A stretch of 64,000 nt of DNA from Rhodobacter sp. Lineage in GTDB: Bacteria; Pseudomonadota; Alphaproteobacteria; Rhodobacterales; Rhodobacteraceae. Position 1 is the first letter of the stretch; each line of letters opens with the position of its first letter. A program made the translations under genes and the position numbers. The stretch spans positions 522,001 through 586,000 of the forward strand of contig JACKKF010000013.1 in NCBI GenBank assembly GCA_020637555.1, read 5' to 3'. Under the pieces are notes generated by a model, which was not told the DNA's origin, did no database searches, and worked only from the letters and a program-made list of their open reading frames with translations. Of the stretch, positions 16,538-25,564 are shown one piece after another.

Positions 16538-17730
16538 TGCCCGGCCCCCTATCGCACGTCCGCGTCCTCGACCTCAGCCGGATCATGGCCGGGCCGTGGA
16601 GCGGCCAGATCCTTGCCGATCTCGGCGCCGACGTGATCAAGATCGAGCGCGCCGGCGCGGGGGACGATACCCGCCACTGGGGCCCCCCGTTCCTGAAGGA
16701 CAGCGACGGCAACAAGACCCGCGAATCCGGCTATTACCTGTCGGTGAACCGCGGCAAACGCTCGGTCGCGCTGGACCTCAAGGACCCCAGGGATCTGGAG
16801 GTCGTCAAGGCACTGGCCGCCGAATCCGACATCCTGCTCGAGAACTTCAAGACCGGCACGCTCGACCGCATGGGCCTGGGCTATGAGGCGCTCAAGGCGG
16901 TGAACCCACAGCTGATCTATTGCTCGATCACCGGCTTCGGCCTGTCGGGTCCGATGGCGAATGACGCGGCCTATGACTTCATGATCCAGGGCCTCGGCGG
17001 GTTGATGAGCGTGACCGGCGGCCCCGATGGCGAGCCCGGCGGCGGCCCGCAAAAGGTGGGCGTGCCGATCATCGACATCATGACCGGGATGTATGCCACG
17101 ATCGGCGTGCTGGCGGCGCTGGCGAACCGGACCCAGACCGGGCTGGGCGACCACATCGACCTGGCGATGCTGGACGTGTCGGTGGCGATGCTGGCCAACC
17201 AGGCGATGAACTACCTCGTGTCGGGCACCGTGCCGACCCGGCGCGGCAACAAGCACCCGAATATCCAGCCGCAGAACGTCTATCCGGTGTCGGACGGGTA
17301 TATCGTGCTGGCCGTGGGCAATGACGGGCAGTTCCGCAAGTTCGCCGAGGTGATCGGTCGCGCGGGGCTGGCGGATGACGAACGCTTTGCCACCAACGCC
17401 GCGCGGGTCACGAACCTGCCGGCGCTGGAAGAGATCCTGGTCGCAGAGCTGGCCAAGGGAACCATCGCGCATTGGGTCGCGGCCTTTGCCGAGGCTGGCG
17501 TGCCTTCGGGCCCGATCAACACCATCGACCGCGTGTTCGAAGAGGCGCAGGTCAAGCACCGCCAGATGCTGCGCGAGATCCCGCACCCGCTGTCGGGCAC
17601 GGTGCCGCAGGTGGTCAGTCCGCTGAATTTCGCGAACGCGCCACTGGCATTCGACAAGGCGCCGCCCCTTCTGGGCGAGCATACGCACGAGGTTCTGGCG
17701 GCATTGGGTCTGAAGGGAGGCGAGGCATGA
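16537..17730 (+). CDS. CaiB/BaiF-type (class III) CoA-transferase, second copy
   Basis: The 397-residue protein shows VRVLDLSRIMAGPWSGQILADLG near the N-terminus, NRGKRSVALDL, the late segment LIYCSITGFGLSGP and the catalytic Asp180 in GVPIIDIMTGMYA. It is the same family as the enzyme at 8347-9570 but diverges through most of the length, so the two probably use different acids. Succinyl-CoA or a product CoA ester would be the usual donor. It is inside the TRAP operon with a 1-bp overlap upstream and a 4-bp overlap downstream, suggesting it activates the imported substrate or a derivative. Confidence 0.93.
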   Translation: MPGPLSHVRVLDLSRIMAGPWSGQILADLGADVIKIERAGAGDDTRHWGPPFLKDSDGNKTRESGYYLSVNRGKRSVALDLKDPRDLEVVKALAAESDILLENFKTGTLDRMGLGYEALKAVNPQLIYCSITGFGLSGPMANDAAYDFMIQGLGGLMSVTGGPDGEPGGGPQKVGVPIIDIMTGMYATIGVLAALANRTQTGLGDHIDLAMLDVSVAMLANQAMNYLVSGTVPTRRGNKHPNIQPQNVYPVSDGYIVLAVGNDGQFRKFAEVIGRAGLADDERFATNAARVTNLPALEEILVAELAKGTIAHWVAAFAEAGVPSGPINTIDRVFEEAQVKHRQMLREIPHPLSGTVPQVVSPLNFANAPLAFDKAPPLLGEHTHEVLAALGLKGGEA

Positions 17731-18341
17731 ACGCAGTGACAGACACCGGAGGAGCCGGGCGGATCAGCTTTCCGGCCCCGGACGCCATGACGCCGGAACA
17801 GAAAGCTGTCTATGACGAAATCGTCGCGGGCCCGCGCGGCACGCTGGTCGGCCCGCTGCGCGCCGCCTTGCACAAGCCGGTTCTGGCCGATCGCTGGCAA
17901 AAGCTGGGCCAGGTTCTGCGGTTTGAAACCTCGATTCCGCTGGCGCTGAACGAACTGGCGATCCTGGTCACGGCGCGGCGCTGGAACTCGGACCTGGAAT
18001 GGGCGATCCATGCCCGGGATGGACGGCGCGGCGGCCTGAGCGAGGACTATATCGCCGCGGTCCGCGATGGGCGGGCCCCGGACTTTGGGGATGACGCCCC
18101 GGCGCGGGAAATCTATGCCTATGCGCGCGAAGTCCTGATGTTCGGCGATGTCAGCGATGCGACCCACCGGGCCGTGACCGCGCGGTGGGGCGAGACCGGC
18201 GTGGTCGAACTGACCGCCGCCATCGGCTATTATTCCATGGTGGCGATGACCTTGAACGCGCATCGTGTTCCGCTGCCTGACGGGTTCACCGAAACGCTGC
18301 CGGGGTCGCGCGCCAATCTGTCGGTCATACCAGAGGCCTGA
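17727..18341 (+). CDS. Carboxymuconolactone decarboxylase (CMD) family protein
   Basis: The 204-residue protein has the CMD core helix pattern LALNELAILVTARRWNSDLEWAIHARDGRRGGLSEDYI (shown in pieces: LNELAILVTAR, EWAIHARDG, GGLSEDYI) followed by DATHRAVTARWGETGVVELT. No CxxC peroxidatic motif is present, which separates it from AhpD peroxidases and fits the gamma-carboxymuconolactone-decarboxylase side of the family. It could decarboxylate or isomerise a lactone acid in the pathway. It overlaps the CoA-transferase stop by 4 bp. The next start is 7 bp beyond its stop. Assignment to a particular reaction would be guesswork. Confidence 0.87.
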   Translation: MNAVTDTGGAGRISFPAPDAMTPEQKAVYDEIVAGPRGTLVGPLRAALHKPVLADRWQKLGQVLRFETSIPLALNELAILVTARRWNSDLEWAIHARDGRRGGLSEDYIAAVRDGRAPDFGDDAPAREIYAYAREVLMFGDVSDATHRAVTARWGETGVVELTAAIGYYSMVAMTLNAHRVPLPDGFTETLPGSRANLSVIPEA

Positions 18342-18348
18342 ACCGCCG

Positions 18349-18990
18349 ATGTTTTACGATCCCCGCTCGCAGGACCATGGGCTGCCGCACAATCCCTGGA
18401 TGGCGCTGGTCGCGCCGAGGCCGATCGCCTGGGTGTCGACCGTATCGAAATCGGGGGTGCCGAACCTGGCGCCGTTCAGCAGTTACAACACGCTCTCGGC
18501 GTCGCCGCCGTTCCTGATGTTCTCGGCCAATGCCGAAAAGGACACGGTGCGGAACATCCGCGACACCGGCGTCTTTGTGGTCAATGTGTCGACCGGCCCC
18601 CTGGCAGAGCAGATGAACGCCAGCTCGGCCGATTTCGCGCCGGACGTGGACGAGTTCAGGATCGTGGGCCTGGACACCGCGCCTTGCCGCAGCATCGACT
18701 GCGTGCGCATCGCCGCCGCACCGGCGGCCATCGAATGCCGGCTGTCCGAAATCGTGTCGCTGACGCCGTCGACCGGGGCAAGCTGCAGCGCGCGGGTCAT
18801 CATCGGCGAGGCCGTGGGGATCCATATCGACGAATCCGTCCTGCGTGACGGTCGCGTGGATCCGGCGCTTCTGAAACCCCTCTCGCGGCTGGGCTACATG
18901 GACTATGCCGTTGTCGATAAGACCTTTGAAATCATGCGCCCAGCCAAACCCGGCGCGTCGCCAAACCCCGAAACGGAGACCGCCAGATGA
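18349..18990 (+). CDS. Flavin reductase-like / DIM6-NTAB family FMN-binding protein
   Basis: The 213-residue protein begins at ATG 18349 with FYDPRSQDHGLPHNPWMALVAPRPIAWVSTV (in parts), the characteristic start of the DIM6/NTAB flavoprotein group. The FMN-binding segment NLAPFSSYNTLSASPP follows, then FSANAEKDTVRNI and FVVNVST. These proteins bind FMN and reduce it with NAD(P)H for a two-component monooxygenase, or act as flavin-dependent oxidoreductases themselves. No monooxygenase component is encoded nearby, which leaves the second role more likely. It shares a 4-bp overlap with the enoyl-CoA hydratase gene. It is within the same transcription unit as the TRAP genes. Confidence 0.87.
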   Translation: MFYDPRSQDHGLPHNPWMALVAPRPIAWVSTVSKSGVPNLAPFSSYNTLSASPPFLMFSANAEKDTVRNIRDTGVFVVNVSTGPLAEQMNASSADFAPDVDEFRIVGLDTAPCRSIDCVRIAAAPAAIECRLSEIVSLTPSTGASCSARVIIGEAVGIHIDESVLRDGRVDPALLKPLSRLGYMDYAVVDKTFEIMRPAKPGASPNPETETAR

Positions 18991-19754
18991 GCGCCTATGA
19001 CACCCTGCAACTCGATGTCGCGGACTATATTGCGACCATCACCATCGACCGCGCGCCGGTGAATGCCCAGAACAACCGGTTCCGTGACGAACTGGTCGCG
19101 GTGGTGGACCAGTTGGGCGACCGCGACGACGTGCGCGCGATCATCATCACCGGCAATGGCAAGGCGTTCTCGGCCGGGGCCGACCTGTCCGAGCGTCCGA
19201 CGCAAGACCCCGGCGTCTACACCGCCCATAACCGCCGCGTCCGCGCCAGCTTTGACTGTCTGCTGGAATGCCCCAAGCCGATCATCGCCGCCGTCAATGG
19301 CGCGGCCATCGGCGCGGGCTGCGTCACGGCGCTGTGCTGCGATATCCTGGTGGTTTCGGAAAAAGGGTTCCTGCAGATGACCGAGGTCAACGTGGGCCTC
19401 GCGGGCGGCGTCGCCCATGTGCGCCGCCATCTCGGCGAATCCGACGCGCGCCTGATGATCATGACCGCGCGCCGCATGTATGGCGCCGACCTGTTCCGCA
19501 TGGGCGTATCCTCGGCCTGCCCGGCGCCCGAGGACCTGATGGACACCGCGATGGGCATCGCCCGCGACATCGCCAAGGCCAGCCCATCGGCGGTGCGTGC
19601 GGCCAAGAAGTCGTTCCAGGTGACCGAAGGCGTGTCGATCTACGAGGGTTACCGCTTCGAGCAGACGCAGACCAAGGCGCTGTCGACCTCGGACGACTCG
19701 AGAGAAGCGATGGCCGCGTTCCACGAAAAGCGCACGCCGGTGTTCAAGCCCTGA
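18987..19754 (+). CDS. Enoyl-CoA hydratase/isomerase family protein
   Basis: The 255-residue protein is a crotonase-fold enzyme: ITIDRAPVNAQNNRFRDEL at the N-terminus, the oxyanion-hole strand FSAGADLSE near residue 60, and KPIIAAVNGAAIGAGCVTALCCD near residue 93. The later segment EVNVGLAGGVAHVRRHLGE holds the position where hydratases carry a catalytic Glu; here Glu occurs in TEVNVGLAGG but the second Glu position is Gly/Val. A hydrolase, isomerase or lyase reaction is therefore possible instead of simple hydration. It is the last gene of the TRAP operon and converges on the HutC-type regulator gene 16 bp away. Confidence 0.9.
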   Translation: MSAYDTLQLDVADYIATITIDRAPVNAQNNRFRDELVAVVDQLGDRDDVRAIIITGNGKAFSAGADLSERPTQDPGVYTAHNRRVRASFDCLLECPKPIIAAVNGAAIGAGCVTALCCDILVVSEKGFLQMTEVNVGLAGGVAHVRRHLGESDARLMIMTARRMYGADLFRMGVSSACPAPEDLMDTAMGIARDIAKASPSAVRAAKKSFQVTEGVSIYEGYRFEQTQTKALSTSDDSREAMAAFHEKRTPVFKP

Positions 19755-19770
19755 GCGGCCAGGATCGGGG

Positions 19771-20523
19771 TCAGCGCAGCTTGACCTCGATCTTCATCAT
19801 GTCGCCGCGATAGATCCCGTTCGCAACCAGGATCAGGTGGCCGTCCTGGTTGACGGCAACCCGCTGGACCTTGGCCACCGGGTCCCCCAGCGCGATGTTC
19901 AGGTGTGTCGCCGTCTCCAGGTCCGCCGCACCGATGGTGACGATCTGGCGCGCGTCTGTGATCTTCTGCCCCGGCAGGTCGGCGACCAGCCGCATCGCGG
20001 TCACCGTGGTATAGGCCTCATCGGGGATGTTCCGCGTCAGGCGTTCGTCGATGAACACATCGGCCAGCAGAAATGCGCTTCCGTCCCGCGAATGGCGCCG
20101 ACGCAGGTGCCGATACGCGGGCGCCGGGGTGCCGACGATCTCGGTATTGCGGGGCAGGGGCACGTTGCGCTGATCGTCGAGCAGCTCGATCGTTGCGTTC
20201 TCGCGCGCAATCAGCATCCCCGACCAGTCGGTCTGCACCTCGCACCACAGGTCCCGGCGCGGCTGTTCGCGCACAAAGGTCCCCTTGGCGCGGAACCGCT
20301 CGATCAGCCCCTCGGCTTCCAGAATGTCCAGCGCCTGCCGGATCGTCATCGTCGCGACGCCGCAATCCCTGGCCAGTTCCTCGACCGTGGGGATTCGGCT
20401 GTCGACCTCCCATTCCCCGGATTCGATGCGGGCCCGGAACAGGCTGGCAAGCTGCAGATACCGGGCGACGGCGCTTTTTTTCAGGGCCTGGGACGTGGGG
20501 GTTTCGGGCACTTTCGTCGGCAT
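19771..20523 (-). CDS. GntR-family regulator, HutC subfamily (UTRA domain)
   Basis: The 250-residue protein has an N-terminal winged helix (residues about 18-85) with RIPTVEELARDCGVATMTIRQALDILEAEG and the wing GLIERFRAKGTFV. A C-terminal UTRA ligand domain follows (EIVGTPAPAYRHLRRRHSRDG through KIEVKL). HutC-type repressors sense a small pathway metabolite. ATG 20523 was chosen because upstream in-frame residues (to 20790) are low-complexity Arg-rich sequence. It is convergent with the enoyl-CoA hydratase gene. Its position at the end of the TRAP operon makes the 41-bp palindrome at 11791-11831 its likely target. Confidence 0.9.
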   Translation of the reverse strand: MPTKVPETPTSQALKKSAVARYLQLASLFRARIESGEWEVDSRIPTVEELARDCGVATMTIRQALDILEAEGLIERFRAKGTFVREQPRRDLWCEVQTDWSGMLIARENATIELLDDQRNVPLPRNTEIVGTPAPAYRHLRRRHSRDGSAFLLADVFIDERLTRNIPDEAYTTVTAMRLVADLPGQKITDARQIVTIGAADLETATHLNIALGDPVAKVQRVAVNQDGHLILVANGIYRGDMMKIEVKLR

Positions 20524-20811
20524 GATCGTGGCGCACTCGTCTAAGGGGCTGGCAGGTCCTTGCAAGGATACCGATGTTGAATCAGAAAAGCTATATTTAT
20601 GGACTAATTTGCCGGTCGATCCACGCCGATCACGACGACGCCAGCGGTCCGCGCCCGGAAAACCGTGCCTGCCATACGCGCTCGAAATGTCCCTTGAGAC
20701 GCGCTCCCTCGCAGGCCTGCCAAACCCAACCACGCCAGGATTGCAGCCCCAGCGGTTGGTCACGCCGCTCATTAACGCCCGCGCAGACAATGGCCAAAAT
20801 CATTCGGGAAA

Positions 20812-20886
20812 TGGTGCCCGGGGGCGGAATCGAACCACCGACACGAGGATTTTCAATCCACTGCTCTACCCCTGAGCTACCCGGGC
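20812..20886 (-). tRNA. tRNA-Phe (GAA)
   Basis: Read on the minus strand, the 75-base gene starts GCCCGGG and ends CCCGGGC-A-CCA, so the CCA tail is encoded. The D arm is GCTC/GAGC with a 7-base loop. The anticodon loop is TTGAAAA with anticodon GAA, and the T arm contains GGTTCGATTCC. The anticodon stem GTGGA/TCCTC has one T-T mismatch; the other four pairs hold. The gene stands alone between the regulator gene and the DMT transporter gene. Confidence 0.95.
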
Positions 20887-21029
20887 ACGGGTGAAAGCGA
20901 GGCTTTCGGGTGGGCGTGTCTTAGGCGAGCGCGCGGGCGGTGTCCAGAGGGAAATTCGTCCCTCGGTTCAGGTTGCGGGAGGCGGGGAGACCTGCGATAT
21001 TGCACAGGTTCATCTTTGCAGGGCCAAGC

Positions 21030-21947
21030 ATGCGTCCGATCCGCGGAATCCTCTACAAACTCATCGCGGTGACGGCCTTCATCGTGATGTCGAGCCTCGT
21101 CAAATCGGTCTCGGGAACCATCCCGCCGGGCGAGGCGGTCTTTTTCCGATCGGCCTTTGCGCTGCCGGTGATCCTGGGGTGGCTGATCTATCTGGGCGAA
21201 CTGCGCACGGGGCTGAAGACCCGGCGCCCGATCGGCCATTTCTGGCGCGGATTCATCGGCACCAGCGCCATGGGCATGGGCTTTGCCGCGCTGGCCTTTC
21301 TGCCCCTGCCCGAGGTGACGGCGATCGGCTATGCCGCGCCGCTGCTGGTCGTGGTGTTCGCCGCCGTCTTTCTGGGTGAGGAGGTGCGCCTCTTTCGCTT
21401 TACCGCGGTTCTGGTGGGGCTGGCCGGGGTCGTGATCGTCTTGGCGCCCAGCCTGACGGTCGGATCGGACATGGATCACGCGCAGGCCCTGGGGGCGATG
21501 CTGGCGCTGATGGGCGCGGTTTGCGCTGCCCTGGCACAGGTGACGGTGCGCCGCCTGATCGCAACCGAAAAGACCGCAACCATCGTTTTCTGGTTCTCGG
21601 TCACGGCGACGGGCCTGTCGCTGTTCACCATTCCCTATGGCTGGGCGCTGCCCACGGCGGGCGAGTTCGCCGTCCTGGTTCTGACCGGCCTGCTGGGCGG
21701 TGTCGGGCAGATCTTCCTGACCTCGAGCTACCGCGAAGCCGATGCCTCGCTGGTGGCGCCCTTTGATTATGCCTCGATCCTGCTGGCGTTGGCGATCGGA
21801 TACTGGGTCTTTGACGAGGTGCCCAGCATGACTATGCTGACCGGCGCCAGTATCGTTGTGGCCGCGGGGATCCTGATCATCTGGCGCGAACGGCAGTTGG
21901 GGCTGGAACGCTCCCGTCAGCGCAAGGCCATGACCCCGCAGGGTTAG
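21030..21947 (+). CDS. EamA/DMT-family transporter
   Basis: The 305-residue protein has about ten hydrophobic helices in two homologous EamA halves. The first half includes KLIAVTAFIVMSSLVKSVS (residues about 9-27) and PLPEVTAIGYAAPLLVVVFA. The second includes GAMLALMGAVCAALAQVTVRRL and SYREADASLVAPFDYASILLAL, where the charged motif between helices is typical. DMT proteins export amino acids, nucleotide precursors or other metabolites. ATG 21030 was preferred over the longer frame from 20940 because the extension is hydrophilic and lies over the gap next to the tRNA gene. The 3' end overlaps the convergent nitronate monooxygenase gene by 4 bp. Confidence 0.88.
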   Translation: MRPIRGILYKLIAVTAFIVMSSLVKSVSGTIPPGEAVFFRSAFALPVILGWLIYLGELRTGLKTRRPIGHFWRGFIGTSAMGMGFAALAFLPLPEVTAIGYAAPLLVVVFAAVFLGEEVRLFRFTAVLVGLAGVVIVLAPSLTVGSDMDHAQALGAMLALMGAVCAALAQVTVRRLIATEKTATIVFWFSVTATGLSLFTIPYGWALPTAGEFAVLVLTGLLGGVGQIFLTSSYREADASLVAPFDYASILLALAIGYWVFDEVPSMTMLTGASIVVAAGILIIWRERQLGLERSRQRKAMTPQG

Positions 21948-22912
21948 AACGGGCGCGTCAGCAGGGCGCGCGCCTCGGCGCACAGACGGGTGACGATCTG
22001 GGCGGCGGGTTCGATCCGGTCGATCAGGCCCGCGGCTTCGCCGAACCAGACACCGGTGTTTTCCGGGTCGCCTGCGGCGAAGGCCTGCCTGTATGTCGGC
22101 GCGACCGAGGAGGCAGAGGCGCGCAAGGCCTCTTCGCGGCCATGCCAGCGGTCGGTAAAGGCGTTCTGCCGGATGCGCGCCGTGAACCCCCTGGGCCAGG
22201 CGATCTGACGGGCGATATCCGCGACTTCGGTCCGCACCGTGCCGTCGCCCCCGGTTTCCAGGATCGCGGCGTGATGGCCCGGCGCGACCAGGGCCTCGTC
22301 CGAGGCCCAGAGGCGCGTGCCCAGCAGCACCCCGTCCGCGCCCAGCATGAGCGAGGCCGCCAGGCCGCGCCCGTCGGCAATGCCGCCTGCGGCGACCAGG
22401 GGCGTTTCGGGCGCGTGGCGCGTCAGGTAATCCGCGACCTCGGGCACCAGGGACAGTGTGCCGCGCTGCTTGCCATGCCCGCCGGCTTCCGCGCCCTGGG
22501 CGACGATGATGTCGGCGCCGACCTCGACCGCGTCCATGACGTGACCCAGATCCTGACACTGGCAGATCAGCCGGGCGCCCGTGGCGCGGATCTCGTCGGC
22601 AAAGGGGCGGGGATCGCCAAAGGAGAGCATCACCGCCGCAGGTTTGTGGCGCAGAACCTCGGTCAGCAGCGCCGGGGATTTCCGCAACGACCATGTGATG
22701 AAGCCGACGCCGACCCGCGCGCCCCGGGCCAGGGCGAATTGCTCGGCCAGCCAGGTGTCATCGCCATAACCGCCGCCGATCAGGCCCAGCCCGCCCGCCT
22801 GACTGACCGCGGCGGCCAGAGCGCCGCCACCGGCAAAGGCCATCGGCGCCGACAGAACGGGGTAGCGCAGGTCCAGCGCCCGTGTCAGCCGGGTTGGGAA
22901 ATCCGTCATCAC
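21944..22912 (-). CDS. Nitronate monooxygenase (NMO) family flavoprotein
   Basis: The 322-residue protein has the NMO TIM-barrel layout. The segment RYPVLSAPMAFAGGGALAAAVSQAGGLGLIGGG lies at residues about 16-48, the FMN-phosphate region GADIIVAQGAEAGGHG near residue 150, and TPLVAAGGIADGRGLAASLMLGADGV near residue 190. The histidine in AGGHG matches the proposed catalytic base. It would oxidise alkyl nitronates such as propionate-3-nitronate. It starts inside the last codons of the HerA-like gene (ATGA overlap), so the two are probably co-transcribed. The protein is of normal family length. Confidence 0.9.
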   Translation of the reverse strand: MMTDFPTRLTRALDLRYPVLSAPMAFAGGGALAAAVSQAGGLGLIGGGYGDDTWLAEQFALARGARVGVGFITWSLRKSPALLTEVLRHKPAAVMLSFGDPRPFADEIRATGARLICQCQDLGHVMDAVEVGADIIVAQGAEAGGHGKQRGTLSLVPEVADYLTRHAPETPLVAAGGIADGRGLAASLMLGADGVLLGTRLWASDEALVAPGHHAAILETGGDGTVRTEVADIARQIAWPRGFTARIRQNAFTDRWHGREEALRASASSVAPTYRQAFAAGDPENTGVWFGEAAGLIDRIEPAAQIVTRLCAEARALLTRPF

Positions 22913-24497
22913 CGGCCCCGGAACAACCCGCCCAGCACGCCGCGCACAATGGCGCTGCCGGCGCGTGTGCCCAGTGATCGGGCCATCGACTTGGTAAAGG
23001 CATCGACGACCGAGTCACTGCGCGACGACCGGCTGCTGCTGCGCGTGCTGCGGCTCTTGCGTGGGGCCTCATCCTCGGCCCGGGTGGTGCGGATGGTTCC
23101 CGGCGGCTGATAGCGCCGCGCCCGGGAATAGCGTTCCTCGGCTTCGGTGGCCTGTCCGCCGTCGCCCTGCGGGTCCTGGCCCTGGGCCTCGCGCGCGGCC
23201 TTTTCGGCCCGACGCGCCAGCATTTCCTGGGCCGAATCGCGATCGACCGGCGTGTCGTATTTGCGGCCCATGGGCGACGCGGCGATGATCTGGCGCCGCG
23301 TGGCCTCGTCGCAGGGACCCATCGCGCTGGACGGAGGCCGGATCAGCGTGCGTTCGACAACGCCCGGCACGCCCTTCGCCTCCAGAAAGGAGGTCACGGC
23401 CTCGCCGACACCGACCTCGCGGATCGCCACCTCGGTCTCGAATCGCGGATTCGGGCGATAGGTCTGCGCGGCCCGGCGCAGCGCCTGCTGGTCGCGCGCG
23501 GTAAAGGCCCTGAGCGCGTGCTGCACCCGGTTGCCCAGCTGCGACAGGATCGTGTCGGGCACGTCGTCGGGGTTCTGGGTAATGAAATACACCCCCACAC
23601 CCTTTGACCGGATCAGTCGCGCCACCTGTTCGACCTTTTCGATCAGCGCCCGCGGCGCGCTTATCGTTGAACAGCAGGTGCGCCTCGTCAAAGAAGAAGA
23701 CCAGCTTGGCTTGTCCGGGTCGCCGACCTCGGGCAGGTCCTCGAACAATTCGGACAACAGCCACAGCATGAACGTCGCATAGAGTCGCGGCGTGGTCATC
23801 AGCCGCTCGGCGTGCAGCAGGTTGACCCGGCCGTGCCCCTCGGGGGGTCAGGGCGCATCAGGTCCCGGATGTCCAGCGCGGGTTCGCCGAAGAACTGCGT
23901 CGCGCCCTGGTTTTCCAGCACCAGCAGCCGCCGCTGGATCGCCCCGATCGACGCGGTGGTGACGTTGCCATACCGCGCCGACATCTCGCGCTGGTTATCC
24001 GACAGGAACTGCAACATCGCCCGCAGGTCGTCCAGATCCAGGATCGGCCAGCCTTCCTCGTCCGCGAGACGGAAGGCCACGTTGATCACCCCCTCCTGGG
24101 CGTCGGTCAGTTCCAGGATGCGCGACAGCAGCAGGGGCCCCATATCGGCCACCGTGGTGCGGACGGGATGGCCGAATTCGCCGAACAGATCCCAGAAGGT
24201 AACGGGCATCGCCTCATAGTGCAGCGCATCCAGACCGATCGTGTCCGCGCGGCGCTGAAAGCTGTCGCGCGGTGTGCCGGGCATGGCCATGCCGCTCACG
24301 TCGCCCTTGATGTCGGTCAGAAAGACCGGCACCCCGGCGCGGCTGAATTCCTCGGCCATGATCTGCATGGTGATCGTCTTGCCGGTTCCGGTCGCGCCCG
24401 CGATCAGCCCGTGGCGGTTGCCGTATTTCAGCAACAGGGTCTCGGCCACCCCATACCCTTCGCCACCGCCCCCGATAAAGATGCTGTCCTGCGTCAT
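22909..24497 (-). pseudogene. HerA-like (DUF853-type) ATPase gene with three frameshifts
   Basis: The N-terminal part (from ATG 24497, ribosome binding site GGAGG) carries Walker A GATGTGKT at residues 34-41 and continues normally to DIRDLMRPDPP. A C-run at 23842-23847 then loses the frame, and family sequence (VNLLHAERLM) resumes in another frame. Near 23708 one base is missing after DKP. Near 23659-23662 four extra bases restore the frame at APRALIEKVEQ. Between the last two, the Walker B segment FFFDEAH is readable only in a different frame. The rest continues intact to the stop at 22909. Either the gene is broken or the assembly carries indel errors at homopolymers. Intact homologues are ATPases with helicase-like folds. 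Confidence 0.8.
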
Positions 24498-24530
24498 GCC
24501 GTCCCTCCGAAAGAGGCGCCTTCGCCCCTT

Positions 24531-24579
24531 CATCTTGTCCCAAATACGCTGCGGGGGTGTGGGGGTGCAAAACCCCCAC
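24531..24579 (-). repeat. 3'-end repeat element, copy 1 (after serB)
   Basis: This 49-bp sequence matches the element at 28522-28570 at 44 of 49 positions when both are read in the direction of the preceding gene. It starts with a hairpin (GTGGGGGT, short loop, ACCCCCAC) and ends with CGTATTTGGGACAAGATG. It lies downstream of serB and upstream of the HerA-like gene. The strong stem suggests a transcript-end or transcription-terminating role, although no clean T-run follows. Confidence 0.75.
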
Positions 24580-24606
24580 GTCCGGCGCCACCCCGGCGGC
24601 GCGCGC

Positions 24607-25485
24607 TCAGACTGCCGCGAAATCGTCGGCGGCGTAACCCTGCAAATACAACAGCGCCGTCAGGTCGCCGTGATTGATGCGCAGATCGCATTGCGCGGCG
24701 ACCGATGGCTTGGCGTGCAACGCGACGCCGCTGCCCGCGAGATGCAGCATCCCCAGGTCGTTCGCGCCGTCACCCACGGCCATCACCTGCCCCGGCGTGA
24801 TCCCCAGGCGGGCGGTGATCTGGGCCAGTGCATCCACCTTGGCCTGTTTGCCCAGGATCGGCCGGCCGACCTCGCCGGTCAGCACGCCGTCCCGGATGCC
24901 CAGGGTGTTGGCGCGATGTTCGTCAAAGCCCAGCATCGCCGCGACCCGTGCGGTGAACGCGGTGAAGCCGCCACTCACCAGTGCCGCGTGCCCGCCGTGC
25001 GCCTTCATCGTCGCGATCAGCACCCGGCCACCGGGCATCGGCGTGATGCGGTCGGCCAGAACCGTGTCGATGACGGATTCGGGCAGGCCCTTCAGCAGGC
25101 CGACGCGCTCGATCAGCGCGCCTTCGAAATCCAGTTCGCCATTCATCGCCCGGGCGGTGATCTCGGCCACGCGGGGCCCCACGCCGGCCTCGGCCGCCAG
25201 TTCATCGATGCATTCCTGCCGGATCATTGTCGAATCCATGTCGGCCAGCAGCATCGCCTTGCGCCGGCCGGCGGCGGGCTGCAGGCACAGGTCGATGCCC
25301 AGGGCCTGCAGGTCCGACCAGACATCCCAGCGATTCGCGGGCACGGTGTCCAGGTCGAACTCGGCCGCTATGGCCGGGTTCAGCCAGCGCGCAGCGCCGC
25401 CGCCCCAGGCGTTGCGAAGGTTTTCGACCAGCGCGCCCTCGATCACTGGCGATGCGGGATTGCAGAGGAGTGTGGCAACGAACAT
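24607..25485 (-). CDS. serB: Phosphoserine phosphatase SerB
   Basis: The 292-residue protein has the haloacid-dehalogenase-type motif ADMDST with nucleophile Asp82 and Asp84. A late loop VSGGFTAF (motif II) follows, then the Lys region GKQAKVDAL and the metal-binding motif GDGANDLGML. It dephosphorylates phosphoserine, the final step of serine synthesis. The N-terminal ~75 residues form the extra domain typical of the longer SerB proteins. ATG 25485 was chosen. It is divergent from serC across a 153-bp gap that also holds the serC leader RNA, placing all three serine genes together. Confidence 0.95.
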   Translation of the reverse strand: MFVATLLCNPASPVIEGALVENLRNAWGGGAARWLNPAIAAEFDLDTVPANRWDVWSDLQALGIDLCLQPAAGRRKAMLLADMDSTMIRQECIDELAAEAGVGPRVAEITARAMNGELDFEGALIERVGLLKGLPESVIDTVLADRITPMPGGRVLIATMKAHGGHAALVSGGFTAFTARVAAMLGFDEHRANTLGIRDGVLTGEVGRPILGKQAKVDALAQITARLGITPGQVMAVGDGANDLGMLHLAGSGVALHAKPSVAAQCDLRINHGDLTALLYLQGYAADDFAAV

Positions 25486-25564
25486 GGGCGTGTTTCCGAT
25501 GGTGAACGCGGGTGTCGCTTTCGCGGGCTCAAGCGCCGCATTAGGCCAATTATCCCGCTTGCGC

